Program-made: the position numbers and the translations under genes
Shown here: positions 27,070-34,355 of the stretch, piece by piece
Position numbering within the stretch: position 1 is the stretch's first letter
Layout of the letters: every line of letters begins with the position of its first letter
The notes under the pieces: generated by a model
Database searches by the model: none
The model's input: only the letters and a program-made list of their open reading frames with translations
What the model was told of the DNA's origin: nothing
Source: an uncultured Thermomicrobia bacterium
GTDB lineage: Bacteria; Chloroflexota; Chloroflexia; Thermomicrobiales; JALYUS01
NCBI GenBank assembly: GCA_937968015.1
Contig: CALBSO010000012.1
Span: 1-44,516 of the forward strand
Direction: 5' to 3'
Length of the DNA stretch: 44,516 nt

Positions 27070-27112
27070 GGCAACAGCCGCTGCAGGGTAAGATTCTCCC
27101 GTGAGGCAATCC

Positions 27113-27395
27113 GCTCCTCTCGCTGGTCGGCGTGCCGCCGCTGGCGGGCTTCGTCGGCAAACTGCTGCTCTTTGGGGCGGCGATTGACGCCGGATATGCC
27201 TGGCTTGCCGTGGCAGGCATCCTCAATAGCGTGCTCTCGCTCGCCGTCTATCTGCGGATCATCGTGCCGATGTATCAGCCCGCCCGCGAGCGTTCCGTCG
27301 CGGCTCGGCCAGTCGTCATTGTCTGGGCAGTCGCGCTGCTGTTCACTGTCGGGATCGGGATTGGGGCGCAGGTATTGGTGAGCCGCTTGTCATGA
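27113..27395 (+). pseudogene. nuoN: C-terminal fragment of NADH-quinone oxidoreductase subunit N
   Basis: Directly after the insertion-sequence end the frame reads LLSLVGVPPLAGFVGKLLLF then GAAIDAGYAWLAVAGILNSV and SLAVYLRIIVPMY. This is the hallmark of the last quarter of NuoN, including the proton-channel lysine of TM12 (GKLLLF). About 95 residues of an expected ~480 remain, and no other nuo genes are nearby. It is a stranded fragment brought in or left by rearrangement at the insertion sequence. Confidence 0.75.
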
Positions 27396-27986
27396 ATGAT
27401 CGCGCCGAGGAATTGCCACCCGGCAGTCCGCGTCGCGTGCAGCCCCACCCCCCGCGCCACGTCGGGCACGTCGATTGGCCCCGGCTCCGCGCCGAAATAC
27501 CGCTCTCCCATATAGAGGTGCCGCAGCATCTTGATCCAGCCGAGCGAATCGTTCGTGAAATGCACGAAGATAATGGGCAAGTGGAAGCGTGCCGCCGTCT
27601 CCGGTCCGCCACAGGCCATTGCGAGGCTGCCCTCAGTGGTCATCGCTACGACGGTCCGGCCATGTCCGCGCGGCAGGAGCACCGTGCGCCCGGCAGTGGC
27701 GACTTCCCAGTATGACGCGAGATTCGGCGTCGCCGTACCGGCATTGCCCGCCACCGTATCGGCTCCCGCCGCGTCCTAGACGGCGCGTACCACATCGCGC
27801 GGATGCAATACGCCCGCGTCGAGCGCGATTCGGTTGCCACGACCCCACCTCCCACTCGTGCCGCCGTTCCGCGATCCAGTCCCGCAGACCGACGCGCTCC
27901 TCCGCCTGATTCGGCGGCAGCGCCTCGTTGGGTTGCCCCAGCATAGTCGCAGCATCGCCGATGAGTGCGAGGCCACCAGGGTAATT
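27396..27986 (-). pseudogene. Decayed thiamine-diphosphate enzyme (acetolactate synthase-like)
   Basis: In successive minus-strand frames, pieces of the last two domains of a ThDP enzyme can be read. YPGGLALIGDAATMLGQP comes first, then ALDAGVLHPRDVVRAV followed by a stop. GTATPNLASYWEVATAGRTV and LLPRGHG come next, then EGSLAMACGGPETAARFHLP and SLGWIKMLRHLYMGERYFGA with EPGPIDVPDVARG. The stretch after PRGHG is deleted and the ThDP-binding GDGS is changed to TEGS. Frameshifts, a stop and deletions show it is dead. The N-terminal half is absent. It is convergent with the nuoN fragment. Confidence 0.7.
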
Positions 27987-27991
27987 ACGCC

Positions 27992-28021
27992 TTGACTGTC
28001 CGTACTCTTTTGTCGTATATA
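27992..28021 (+). promoter_or_regulatory. Promoter of the parA operon, with a TCGCAT site
   Basis: TTGACT and TATATA with an 18-base spacer, 51 bases upstream of parA. Just downstream are GTATCGCATA (28028-28037) and the inverted-type GAATATGCGG (28044-28053). These match the repeat found in the par/rep gap and are a likely operator for autoregulation by the partition proteins. Confidence 0.65.
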
Positions 28022-28072
28022 TCCCCCGTATCGCATAGTGGCTGAATATGCGGGCTGGGAGGAAGGTGCGAC

Positions 28073-28903
28073 ATGGGTGAAAAAGCAAAGGTAGTCGCCG
28101 TCATCAATCAGAAGGGCGGTGTCGGCAAGACGACGATCGCGCACAACTTGAGCGCCGCATTTGTGGCACGCGGCCAGCGGGTGCTTGTGATCGATCTGGA
28201 TTCGCAGGGCCATCTCACACGCGGGCTGGGACTCTGGCATCTCTTCGAGCGCGAGGGCGCGCCGTCCCTGTATCACTCGCTCGCCGACCGCAAGAAGCAG
28301 TACCCCTTAGCCGACGCCATCCAGGAACACCCAATTGAGAAATTCTCGGTCGTCCCATCCAACTACGAGATGGCCTTAGCGGACCGCGAACTGAACCAGC
28401 AGCGCGACCGGGAGCATAAACTGCGGCACATCATGGAGCCGGTCCTTGGGAATTACGATTGGGTAATTCTCGACACGCCTCCCTACCTCACCCCGACCTC
28501 AGACAATGCGATCAACGCCTCGCGCCGCCTCCTCATCCCCGTGGAGGCGGACGGCAAGAGTTTGGGCGGCTTGGAGCTGCAACTGAACCAGATCGAGGGG
28601 ATCGAGATCGAGCTCTCGATCTATATCGCGATCCTCGCCATCGTGCCTAATCGCGTCGAAGACACGCGAGAGTCGGCGGACATGTTGACTTTGCTCCGCT
28701 CGAACTTTCCCTATGTAGCACCGTTTGATCTTCGCAAGCGCACCTTGCTCGCGCAGGCATGGACGGCGCGACGGTCGATCTACACCTTTGAGCCGCGCGG
28801 GTCAAGCCAGGAGCGTACGCGTACCGAACTCGTCGCGGCCTACGATGCACTCGCTGACCTTGTGACATCCCGCTATGCCGAGGAGGATGCGCGTGACCGA
28901 TAA
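28073..28903 (+). CDS. parA: ParA-family partition ATPase
   Basis: 276 residues. Deviant Walker A at 12-21 (NQKGGVGKTT), Walker A' (LVIDLDSQGHLT) and Walker B (WVILDTPPYL), as in Soj/ParA type Ib proteins without an N-terminal HTH. Its role is to form an ATP-dependent gradient on the nucleoid that moves the partner-bound plasmid or element. SD: GGGAGGAAGG. The next gene overlaps its end, a classic parAB arrangement. The nearby replication genes show it serves the mobile replicon and not chromosome segregation. Confidence 0.93.
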   Translation: MGEKAKVVAVINQKGGVGKTTIAHNLSAAFVARGQRVLVIDLDSQGHLTRGLGLWHLFEREGAPSLYHSLADRKKQYPLADAIQEHPIEKFSVVPSNYEMALADRELNQQRDREHKLRHIMEPVLGNYDWVILDTPPYLTPTSDNAINASRRLLIPVEADGKSLGGLELQLNQIEGIEIELSIYIAILAIVPNRVEDTRESADMLTLLRSNFPYVAPFDLRKRTLLAQAWTARRSIYTFEPRGSSQERTRTELVAAYDALADLVTSRYAEEDARDR

Positions 28904-29204
28904 CGTAAGCAACGCACCGGAGGATGAGGCCCAGCGCCGGGCACGACTGACCGCCCGCTTCCGGCAGCACGCGAATTTTACGGGCAGGCCGGCAGACCCA
29001 GAGGTAGAAGCGCGCGAGAAGATCAGCCTGTATCTCTCCAAGCGTCTCACGGAAGTGGCGGACCAGCAGTACTACACGCTCCGAGCGAAGCTCCATCCCG
29101 CCAAGATCACCAAAGCCGCGTATCTGGAGGCGGCGCTCGCCTTCGCGATCGAGCATCCCCAGGAGCTTGAGGAGATCCTTGAAGAGCGCTATCGCAATCG
29201 GTAA
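28893..29204 (+). CDS. Small ParB-like centromere-binding protein
   Basis: 103 residues from GTG 28893, chosen because AGGAGG lies 6 bases upstream inside the end of parA. The N-terminus is polar (TDNVSNAPEDEAQRRARLTA). A central block, KISLYLSKRLTEVADQQYYT, looks like a ribbon-helix-helix (beta strand then two helices). The C-terminus is helical and acidic (LEEILEERYRNR). Type Ib plasmid partition systems use such small RHH proteins as ParB functional analogues. The repeats immediately downstream (29231-29305) are the obvious candidate binding site. Functional assignment rests on position and size. Confidence 0.7.
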   Translation: MTDNVSNAPEDEAQRRARLTARFRQHANFTGRPADPEVEAREKISLYLSKRLTEVADQQYYTLRAKLHPAKITKAAYLEAALAFAIEHPQELEEILEERYRNR

Positions 29205-29230
29205 GGGAGTAGATTCGGGTTTTCGGTTGA

Positions 29231-29305
29231 ATATCGCATAACGGCGGAAACGGAGATATTCACGACTATCGCATTTCCGACCGGATTCGCATATTCGTGA
29301 ATATC
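29231..29305. repeat. Partition/replication repeat region (parS or iteron candidate)
   Basis: The AT-rich gap holds ATATCGCATA (29231-29240), CTATCGCATT (29266-29275) and ATTCGCATATTCG (29285-29297). It also has an 11-bp inverted pair GATATTCACGA (29255-29265) and TCGTGAATATC (29295-29305). Related sites occur upstream of parA, at 31380 and at 34488. It lies between the parB-like gene and the replication gene. Confidence 0.65.
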
Positions 29306-29378
29306 GGTTCCTTGCCACATAAAGGTTTTTCGCCCATTCTCGGATTGACGTAGGGGCTACACTCAAAGCAAAGAAGAA

Positions 29379-29409
29379 GCCTCCCCGTGCTTTGGCCGGC
29401 TGGGGAGGC
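29379..29409 (+). promoter_or_regulatory. Leader hairpin of the replication gene
   Basis: GCCTCCCC and GGGGAGGC form an 8-bp GC stem around a 15-base loop, ending 28 bases before the GTG start. It could control rep expression, for example as an attenuator or antisense-RNA target for copy-number control. TTGACG at about 29345 may be the -35 of the rep promoter, but no good -10 is seen. Confidence 0.4.
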
Positions 29410-29437
29410 GAGGTCTCCGTTCTGCGAGGAGTTCGTA

Positions 29438-30247
29438 GTGACATTATCACATCATGCCCCAAATGGCAATCATCCGGCTGAACCGTTTCGATTCGGTGGT
29501 TTTGCGATCCCCAACGGAACCTATGTACCCGACGAGGTGTTCGACCTTCTCATGCCCCGGCTCTCGGATATCGAGCTCAGAGTCCTCCTCTACATCATTC
29601 GACGGACCTTCGGATTCAAGAAGGGCGCGGACGACATCTCGCTCAAGCAGATGGTCGAGGGGATACAGACGCGCGATGGTCGCGTGCTGGACGGCGGCTG
29701 TGGCCTGTCACGCCCATCGGTGAGCAAGGCGGTGCGCGGACTCGCGAAGAAGAACATCGTGACTGCAACCGCCAACTACTCACCCCAGCGGGGCAATGAG
29801 GCCACGACGTACACGCTCGTGTTTGCGGAGCATCCCCCGAAAGACGGTGACGAGGGGGGTCGTAACGTCGTTACGAGGGGGGGTCGTAATGCGGTTACGA
29901 CACAAGAGACAGAACAACAAGAGACAGAGAGACAAGGTCAATTCGAAAATTCGAATGACATCCCCCAAATAAAAATTGTGGACAACTTGGGGATGACTGG
30001 ATACCTCGACAACCTGATCGTCGACATTTCCCGCGAGTTCGGCGACACCGCCCATCTCGCCTCCAACTGCAAGCAGGCCAGGAACGTATTCGCGCCCCTC
30101 AACCTTAGCGAGGAGGTTTTCGTTGAACAGTACGTCTATCAGGCGCGGCAGAAGACGAAGCATCAGGCGAAAGTCCACAACAAGATGGCCTACTTCTTTG
30201 CCACGTTGCGCGAGATGTGCGGTCTAGAAGATGCCAAAGAGGCATGA
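29438..30247 (+). CDS. Replication initiator, phage RepO-like
   Basis: 269 residues from GTG 29438 (GAGGAG 6 bases upstream). The N-terminal winged helix (about residues 20-125) carries IPNGTYVPDEVFDLLMPRLS, LYIIRRTFGFKKGADDISLK and GLSRPSVSKAVRGLAKKNIV, the pattern of phage replication protein O N-domains. A low-complexity linker (about 140-185, with GGRNVVTRGGRNAVTTQETE) is followed by a helical C-terminal domain ending HNKMAYFFATLREMCGL, a helicase-loader-type tail. The DNA coding the linker contains tandem repeats and a DnaA box, so the origin probably lies inside the gene as in lambda O. Expected role: bind the iterons and load the replicative helicase. Confidence 0.8.
   Translation: MTLSHHAPNGNHPAEPFRFGGFAIPNGTYVPDEVFDLLMPRLSDIELRVLLYIIRRTFGFKKGADDISLKQMVEGIQTRDGRVLDGGCGLSRPSVSKAVRGLAKKNIVTATANYSPQRGNEATTYTLVFAEHPPKDGDEGGRNVVTRGGRNAVTTQETEQQETERQGQFENSNDIPQIKIVDNLGMTGYLDNLIVDISREFGDTAHLASNCKQARNVFAPLNLSEEVFVEQYVYQARQKTKHQAKVHNKMAYFFATLREMCGLEDAKEA
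29851..29985. other. Putative replication origin inside the rep gene
   Basis: Two tandem ~24-bp repeats (CGAGGGGGGTCGTAACGTCG and a near copy, at 29851-29873 and 29874-29897), each with an inverted TCGTAA..GTTACGA. Next come short AGAGACAGA-type repeats (29905-29935), a palindrome ATTCGAAaATTCGAAT (29941-29955) and an AT-rich patch CAAATAAAAATTG. TGTGGACAA at 29977-29985 is the reverse complement of the DnaA box TTGTCCACA. Confidence 0.6.
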
Positions 30248-30266
30248 AAGGACAACGACTTCCCGT

Positions 30267-30418
30267 GTAGACAAGGATGCGCTCCTCAACCACCGCTATG
30301 AGGCGTGCAATCGGACGTGCAAGGCGGCGGGAATCGAGCGATGGATGGCATACTTCTCACGGTGTTGCGCGACCAACTTGCGTCGAGTAGCACCTTGGAC
30401 GGGAAGATCAAAGAGTGA
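30267..30418 (+). pseudogene. Frameshifted remnant of a second rep C-terminus
   Basis: The frame reads VDKDALLNHRYEACNRTCKA then AGIERWMAYF, and after a one-base frame change LLTVLRDQLASSSTLDGKIK to TGA at 30416. The order (helix with charged residues, then MAYFFTVLRD) mirrors the C-terminal end of the upstream replication protein (NKMAYFFATLRE). It is probably a relic of a duplicated or replaced rep gene. The similarity is short. Confidence 0.35.
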
Positions 30419-30516
30419 TGAGCGCGGTGCGCCAGATCATTGTTCATCGTGTGCGAATCCTCATCGCCGGTTTCTTGGCGATGACGTGGTATCCCACGGC
30501 AACCGTCGCTGAATAT

Positions 30517-31125
30517 TCAAGAAGGTGTTTTCCGTTGCCCCGCGAGTTTCTTTCGCGCGAGTGCGATCGTCGCCGCTGGATCATTGAATGGACCCCGTCC
30601 AGTGACGCGAATGTATGCCGCGATGTTCGGGATGCCCATCTGTGCGAGTTCCTCCCACACACTTATGTCAGACTGAGCTTCTTTACCCTGTGTTTGCCCT
30701 GGATAGTTTTCCCTGTACGGATAGTCTGGCGCATTTCGCCATCCTTGTTCGGCGCATTCCGCCAATCCAGCTTGGCGGTTTCCGCCATTCTTGTTTGCCA
30801 AGAATTCCTCCCACGCGGCATTGAGCGTCTCGACCTGGATCAGGTAGTACAAGCGTGCGGGGACACCACGACGTCCCTCCCTCAGCAATGTCGCCGCCCG
30901 CAGCTGCTTGCGGGCGGTCTCCTGCTCGCGCCGACTCAGTCCCGTCTCCGCCTCGATCTCCTCCTGGGTCTTATAAATCCAGCCGTCGGGATCGCGCTGG
31001 GTGCCGGACCACTGGAAGAGGTTGGCGAGGAAGACGGTGGCGCCGACGCCGCCGGTGATGGCATTAAGCGATGGATAGTAGACGACCGGTCGCCCAAGAC
31101 CCGTAAAGACGTCAGAGAACTTCAT
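30517..31125 (-). CDS. Replication-associated winged-helix protein
   Basis: 202 residues. It opens with KFSDVFTGLGRPVVYYPSLN, continues GGVGATVFLANLFQWSGTQR and DPDGWIYKTQEEIEAETGLS and then RREQETARKQLRAATLLREG, ending the domain with GVPARLYYLI. This is a conserved wHTH protein type in phage and plasmid replication modules. A repetitive linker (residues ~110-140) is encoded by 23-bp tandem DNA repeats, and a C-terminal helical domain (ISVWEELAQMGIPNIAAYIR) follows. Good ribosome site (GTAGGAAGTAGG). It is convergent with the RepO-like gene. Possible roles: second initiator, helicase loader or copy-control protein. Confidence 0.7.
   Translation of the reverse strand: MKFSDVFTGLGRPVVYYPSLNAITGGVGATVFLANLFQWSGTQRDPDGWIYKTQEEIEAETGLSRREQETARKQLRAATLLREGRRGVPARLYYLIQVETLNAAWEEFLANKNGGNRQAGLAECAEQGWRNAPDYPYRENYPGQTQGKEAQSDISVWEELAQMGIPNIAAYIRVTGRGPFNDPAATIALARKKLAGQRKTPS
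30715..30790. repeat. 23-bp tandem repeats inside the wHTH gene (iteron candidates)
   Basis: CGCCATCCTTGTTCGGCGCA and relatives recur with an exact 23-base period: CGCC at 30737, 30760 and 30783, plus a partial copy from 30718. Each unit contains inverted GGCG...CGCC arms. Because 23 is not a multiple of three, the repeat does not give a repeated peptide in one frame, so selection is at the DNA level. Confidence 0.7.
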
Positions 31126-31500
31126 ACCTGCCTACTTCCTACGCCTTGTGGATCCCATACGAAGGGATTCTGCTCGGTTGCCACCGGCAAACTGACCTCT
31201 GCATGATGGTCGCGGCACGCGGGAGCAGGCATGTCACGCAGTTAATAGGGCCATACCAGCGCGTAAGATGCCAATGGAGTGCAGCGCGCTTCGGACTTCG
31301 CTCGCATGAGCACCTAACGCTGTGGCTTCGCCGATCCTGCTGCGTCGCTCATTCGAGCCAGCGTGACCATCGCCGGTATATTCGCATATTCGATGAGATA
31401 ATGAAATTGTTCGTGAATTCGGCCGTGTGCCACCACTGACGCATATGCTCAGAGCGATGATGAGCCGAAAATGCTTGGAGAGGGGTGGGTTCGGCAAAGG
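31126..31500. other. Intergenic region with a TCGCAT-type site
   Basis: No supported gene. At 31380-31392 is ATTCGCATATTCG, identical over 13 bases to 29285-29297. TCGTGAATTC at 31411-31420 parallels the TCGTGAATATC beside the first copy. The surrounding 31370-31420 is AT-rich. It lies between the wHTH gene start and the end of the PAP2 operon, and may be part of an extended origin/partition region or the wHTH gene's control region. Confidence 0.5.
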
Positions 31501-32124
31501 CTACCGGAGGACAGTCATGATCAGTGCAAACGTACTGCCGCTGATCACGGCACCAACGGCGGCGCCTGCAGTCACTTGGGCGGGGGTGTGATCGCCTACC
31601 GCGACCCGCGCCCAGCACACGAGCGCGGCGAGTGGCACGAGGAGGAGCATCCACCAGCTGAAGAGGTAGAGGAAGACGACGACGATCCCGGCAGCCACGC
31701 CCGCGTGAATGGAGATCTTCCAGAAACGCGTGATCGCTAAGGCGACGATCAGCCCCGCCGCGCCCGAGCAGACGAGCCCGATCACCTGCCGTGGTGCGCC
31801 TAGCCGTGAGAGCACGGCAAGGGCGGCGAATCCGCAGGCGAGGGTGAAGAGGATGATCGGCGCACGCTGCTCGCGCCGTCGGACGTGATGATCGGTCACC
31901 CGCCCACGCCGGAGCTGCCGGAACAGATAGAGCAGCGGGACCGCCGGCGCGAACAGAATGCCCAGCAATGCCCACTTCAGCGCTTCGCTCGTCGTGGGAG
32001 AGAACCGCCACGCGACGATTACCAGGACAACTGCCGCCAACGGGGAGGGGGCGAAGACCTCCGTGATGACCCGCGCGAGACGGGTGCGCGTGCGCGACAC
32101 CGGCATGAGTCGTGATGCGGTCAT
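31501..32124 (-). CDS. PAP2-superfamily membrane protein
   Basis: 207 residues with about six TM helices. The C-terminal conserved parts of PAP2 phosphatases are visible: KISIHAGVAAG (catalytic His motif, SxHxG type) and WARVAVGDHTPAQVTAGAAV (R..xxxH.xxD-like motif, with the His and surrounding residues). The N-terminal K...RP motif is poor. It probably cleaves or binds a lipid phosphate in the membrane. It is the last gene of a four-gene operon: its start overlaps the DUF6545 gene stop by 4 bases. Similar neighbours are known in actinomycetes from memory, with no established function. Confidence 0.75.
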   Translation of the reverse strand: MTASRLMPVSRTRTRLARVITEVFAPSPLAAVVLVIVAWRFSPTTSEALKWALLGILFAPAVPLLYLFRQLRRGRVTDHHVRRREQRAPIILFTLACGFAALAVLSRLGAPRQVIGLVCSGAAGLIVALAITRFWKISIHAGVAAGIVVVFLYLFSWWMLLLVPLAALVCWARVAVGDHTPAQVTAGAAVGAVISGSTFALIMTVLR

Positions 32125-33350
32125 TGCTCTCCTCCCATCCGCGTCGGCAACGGTGGCGGGAAATGTGCCTCATCGCCCAACGTCCCGGCGCAACCGGCGC
32201 ACTTCCGGTAGGCGCGCGCCACCCGTTCCAAGTGTCGCACTTCCGCGCCCAGATCCATACCGGTGCGCATCGGCGTGGCTCCTACTGGTATGAGAACCCG
32301 CTCCCCGCGCCGCTTGGCCTGGATGGCTGCCGCCCAGACGATCGCATCGGTGCATGCCGATATGTCCTCTGCGGGCATGTCCGTGCCGCAACAGAACGTT
32401 CGTGCCCGGTCATGCATCGCCGCGTCCGTGTAGCGATGCAACGCGACGACCCCGTCGCGGATCTCCGTCACGCGGCGATAGAGATGCAGGTCAAGATTCC
32501 GCAGGGTGAGCATGTCGGCACGCGCGGAGTGTGGCGGGTCGAGCGCGATGCCGGGCGTTGCGTGGTACAGGTCGCGCCAGAGCGGGTAGAGCAGCCGGTA
32601 GGTCCGATATTGTCCGCCCCAATGATAGGCACCCAGCAACCCCCCGCTCAGCAGCGCGCCACAACCGCTGGCGAAGAGCGTGTATGCCAGCGTCGAGGGG
32701 TATGTGTGTGGAGACACGATGCCCACGAGTGCAAACGCGATGTAGCCGCATTCGAGGCCGGCATAGGCGACGCCGAGCCCCCAGCCGATCGTCTGCACGC
32801 GCGCTTGGAGCCGCAGGTACGATTGGGGAATGCTGCCGATGACTCGGCCATTGCGGAGCGAGCGGAGGAAGATCTGCAAGACGAGTATCCCGATGTAGGC
32901 GAGCAACACGAGCCGATATTCGGCAGTGTAGGGAGCGGCACTGTAGCGCGCCTGGAAATCCATCGGCGCCTCGACGGGCACGGAGGCACGGAAGAACAAG
33001 AGCGCCATTATCGCGATCGTTCCTGTTACGAGCCAGCCGCTCCCCAATATCCCGCGTTTGTGCGCGCGGTCATGCAGTAAGCGGATGATCACCGGCTGGA
33101 ATGCCCATGCGCTCACGACGCCGAGACTGTTACCCAGGAGCCGCGAGAAGTTCGGGATACCGGCTGCGCGGTCGATCGCGCGATAGATGGGCGGATGGAA
33201 GACTGTCATGGCGAGGGCGACGGCGAGGAGGGAGACGCAATTGGCGCGCTGGTCGGGGTCCCGCACACGCCAATGCAGCGCTTGGAGTTTGACAAGTAGG
33301 GATCCCCAAAGGAGCACGACAAGGGCCGCGCTCACGGACTCACCCGCCAC
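32121..33350 (-). CDS. MAB_1171c/DUF6545 membrane protein
   Basis: 409 residues: about seven TM helices in the first ~245 residues, then a cytoplasmic DUF6545-type domain with LYPLWRDLYHATPGIALDPP and LYRRVTEIRDGVVALHRYTD. It ends in a Cys-containing tail (AYRKCAGCAGTLGDEAHFPP). The family is annotated as a putative transporter, without experimental function. It overlaps the ImmA gene upstream and the PAP2 gene downstream, so all are translated together. An integral membrane sensor, or an exporter of a signal that the ImmA/XRE pair responds to, is a reasonable inference. Confidence 0.75.
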   Translation of the reverse strand: MAGESVSAALVVLLWGSLLVKLQALHWRVRDPDQRANCVSLLAVALAMTVFHPPIYRAIDRAAGIPNFSRLLGNSLGVVSAWAFQPVIIRLLHDRAHKRGILGSGWLVTGTIAIMALLFFRASVPVEAPMDFQARYSAAPYTAEYRLVLLAYIGILVLQIFLRSLRNGRVIGSIPQSYLRLQARVQTIGWGLGVAYAGLECGYIAFALVGIVSPHTYPSTLAYTLFASGCGALLSGGLLGAYHWGGQYRTYRLLYPLWRDLYHATPGIALDPPHSARADMLTLRNLDLHLYRRVTEIRDGVVALHRYTDAAMHDRARTFCCGTDMPAEDISACTDAIVWAAAIQAKRRGERVLIPVGATPMRTGMDLGAEVRHLERVARAYRKCAGCAGTLGDEAHFPPPLPTRMGGEQ

Positions 33351-33843
33351 TATTCAAGCCTTCCAAGCGATCGAGGAGGCGCAGCACGCCGACAACGTCC
33401 GGATCGGCGGCAGTATTTGCCTGTGCGCCGTACACGCGCACGAGGATCAACGTCGTGAGCATCTCCGCTTCCTGTTCGTCGTCGTCATCGTAGGTCGCGC
33501 GCGACAGCGCCTGGGGTTCGTCGGGGGATTCTGCCGAGCGGAATGCGATGGGGTCGCCTGCGCCGACCGCGAGATGGCCGCAGATGAGATGGCAGAGCTC
33601 GTGGACGATGATGTGCTGCCGATGCAGCGGCGTGGTGTCCTGCTCGTACACCACGTAATCGGCGGCAGGCCGCGGGACACACGCGCCGAAAGGCGACCCG
33701 AGCAGCGGCATGGGATGCAATACGATCGGCCGGCCGCGGCGGGCGGCCACCTGCTCGGCGAAGATGTGGACATCGAAGGGGACAGGGATGGGGAGATCGC
33801 GGAGGCGCGCCTCGCAGCGCTTTTTCACGCGTTTCATGTCCAT
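33340..33843 (-). CDS. ImmA/IrrE-family metallopeptidase
   Basis: 167 residues with the zinc motif HELCH at 81-85 in HIIVHELCHLICGH (HExxH type), plus a C-terminal acidic region and helices (DEQEAEMLTTLILVRVYGAQ) that supply the third ligand Glu. ImmA/IrrE proteases cleave XRE-type repressors; ImmA of ICEBs1 thereby derepresses conjugation. It is encoded two bases after the XRE gene and overlaps the DUF6545 gene by 11 bases. Its immediate partner is therefore the neighbouring XRE protein. Activation signal unknown. Confidence 0.85.
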   Translation of the reverse strand: MDMKRVKKRCEARLRDLPIPVPFDVHIFAEQVAARRGRPIVLHPMPLLGSPFGACVPRPAADYVVYEQDTTPLHRQHIIVHELCHLICGHLAVGAGDPIAFRSAESPDEPQALSRATYDDDDEQEAEMLTTLILVRVYGAQANTAADPDVVGVLRLLDRLEGLNSGG

Positions 33844-33845
33844 GA

Positions 33846-34355
33846 TTAGGTCCCTCGGGAAGTTTCCTTCTGCTCCGCTTCCCTGTGTTGGCCAGGATCA
33901 CCGTCAATTCGCGGTTGCCGTAGACCTTGTCGACCGTCGTGCTTCCCCTCGAGGCGACGCACTTGCTCGATGATGTGCCCGAGCATCTCAAGCGTGTCCG
34001 GGGAGAGATCCACGGCCCGCAGCGCGATCCGCTGCACGGCGCTGTCCTCATGCGCCGGCAGTAGGGCGAGCTGGGCATAGATGCGGGCCGCCTCGGGCTC
34101 GTTGGCGAAGAAGTAGGTGACCGGTACGCCGAAGAAGTCGGCCAGCGCCTCGATCGTGCGCATCTTGGGATTGTCCAATTTGCCGGTGCGCAATTCCCAC
34201 AAGGTGGTGTTCGACACGGGCGCGATCCCGCGCTGCCGGATGCCGGCCGACACTTCTTCGTAGGAGTATTCCCGACGCCCCTCAGGGCGGATCGCCGTGA
34301 ACAGTCGGTCGATCTTCTCCGCAAGCGTCGGATGCACTACCGGTTGCTCCGTCAT
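33846..34355 (-). CDS. XRE-family transcriptional regulator
   Basis: 169 residues from the ATG at 34355 (GGCGAGGAG directly before it; the longer frame has no support). The HTH spans ~20-85: YEEVSAGIRQRGIAPVSNTT, LWELRTGKLDNPKMRTIEAL and ADFFGVPVTYFF. A helical segment (about 90-130) and a very polar tail follow. It is likely the repressor of the divergent transfer operon and of itself, relieved by the ImmA-type protease next door. The intergenic CGGATG repeats (34412, 34441, 34476) are candidate operators. Confidence 0.85.
   Translation of the reverse strand: MTEQPVVHPTLAEKIDRLFTAIRPEGRREYSYEEVSAGIRQRGIAPVSNTTLWELRTGKLDNPKMRTIEALADFFGVPVTYFFANEPEAARIYAQLALLPAHEDSAVQRIALRAVDLSPDTLEMLGHIIEQVRRLEGKHDGRQGLRQPRIDGDPGQHREAEQKETSRGT

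Larger units (their letters stand above)
25527..27110 (+). mobile_element. Insertion sequence, rve/DDE type, broken
   Basis: The outer ends read ATTGCCTCACGAGAGAAG (from 25527) and, inverted, ATTGCCTCACGGGAGAAT (ending 27110). Each end carries a second inner TTGCCTCA, 34-35 bases in (25562-25569; inverted at 27067-27074), giving paired transposase-binding sites. The length is ~1.58 kb. The interior holds the transposase in two frames. The right end abuts a nuoN fragment, whose missing N-terminal part is not on the left side, so the locus was rearranged. No target duplication is visible. The ISNCY/IS481-like affiliation is from memory. Confidence 0.75.

Noticed and set aside
25516..27121. Longer insertion-sequence ends including GGAGCG on both sides
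   Set aside because: The right-hand GGAGCG complement is explained by the nuoN coding sequence (LLSLVG), so the match beyond ATTGCCTCAC is probably accidental.
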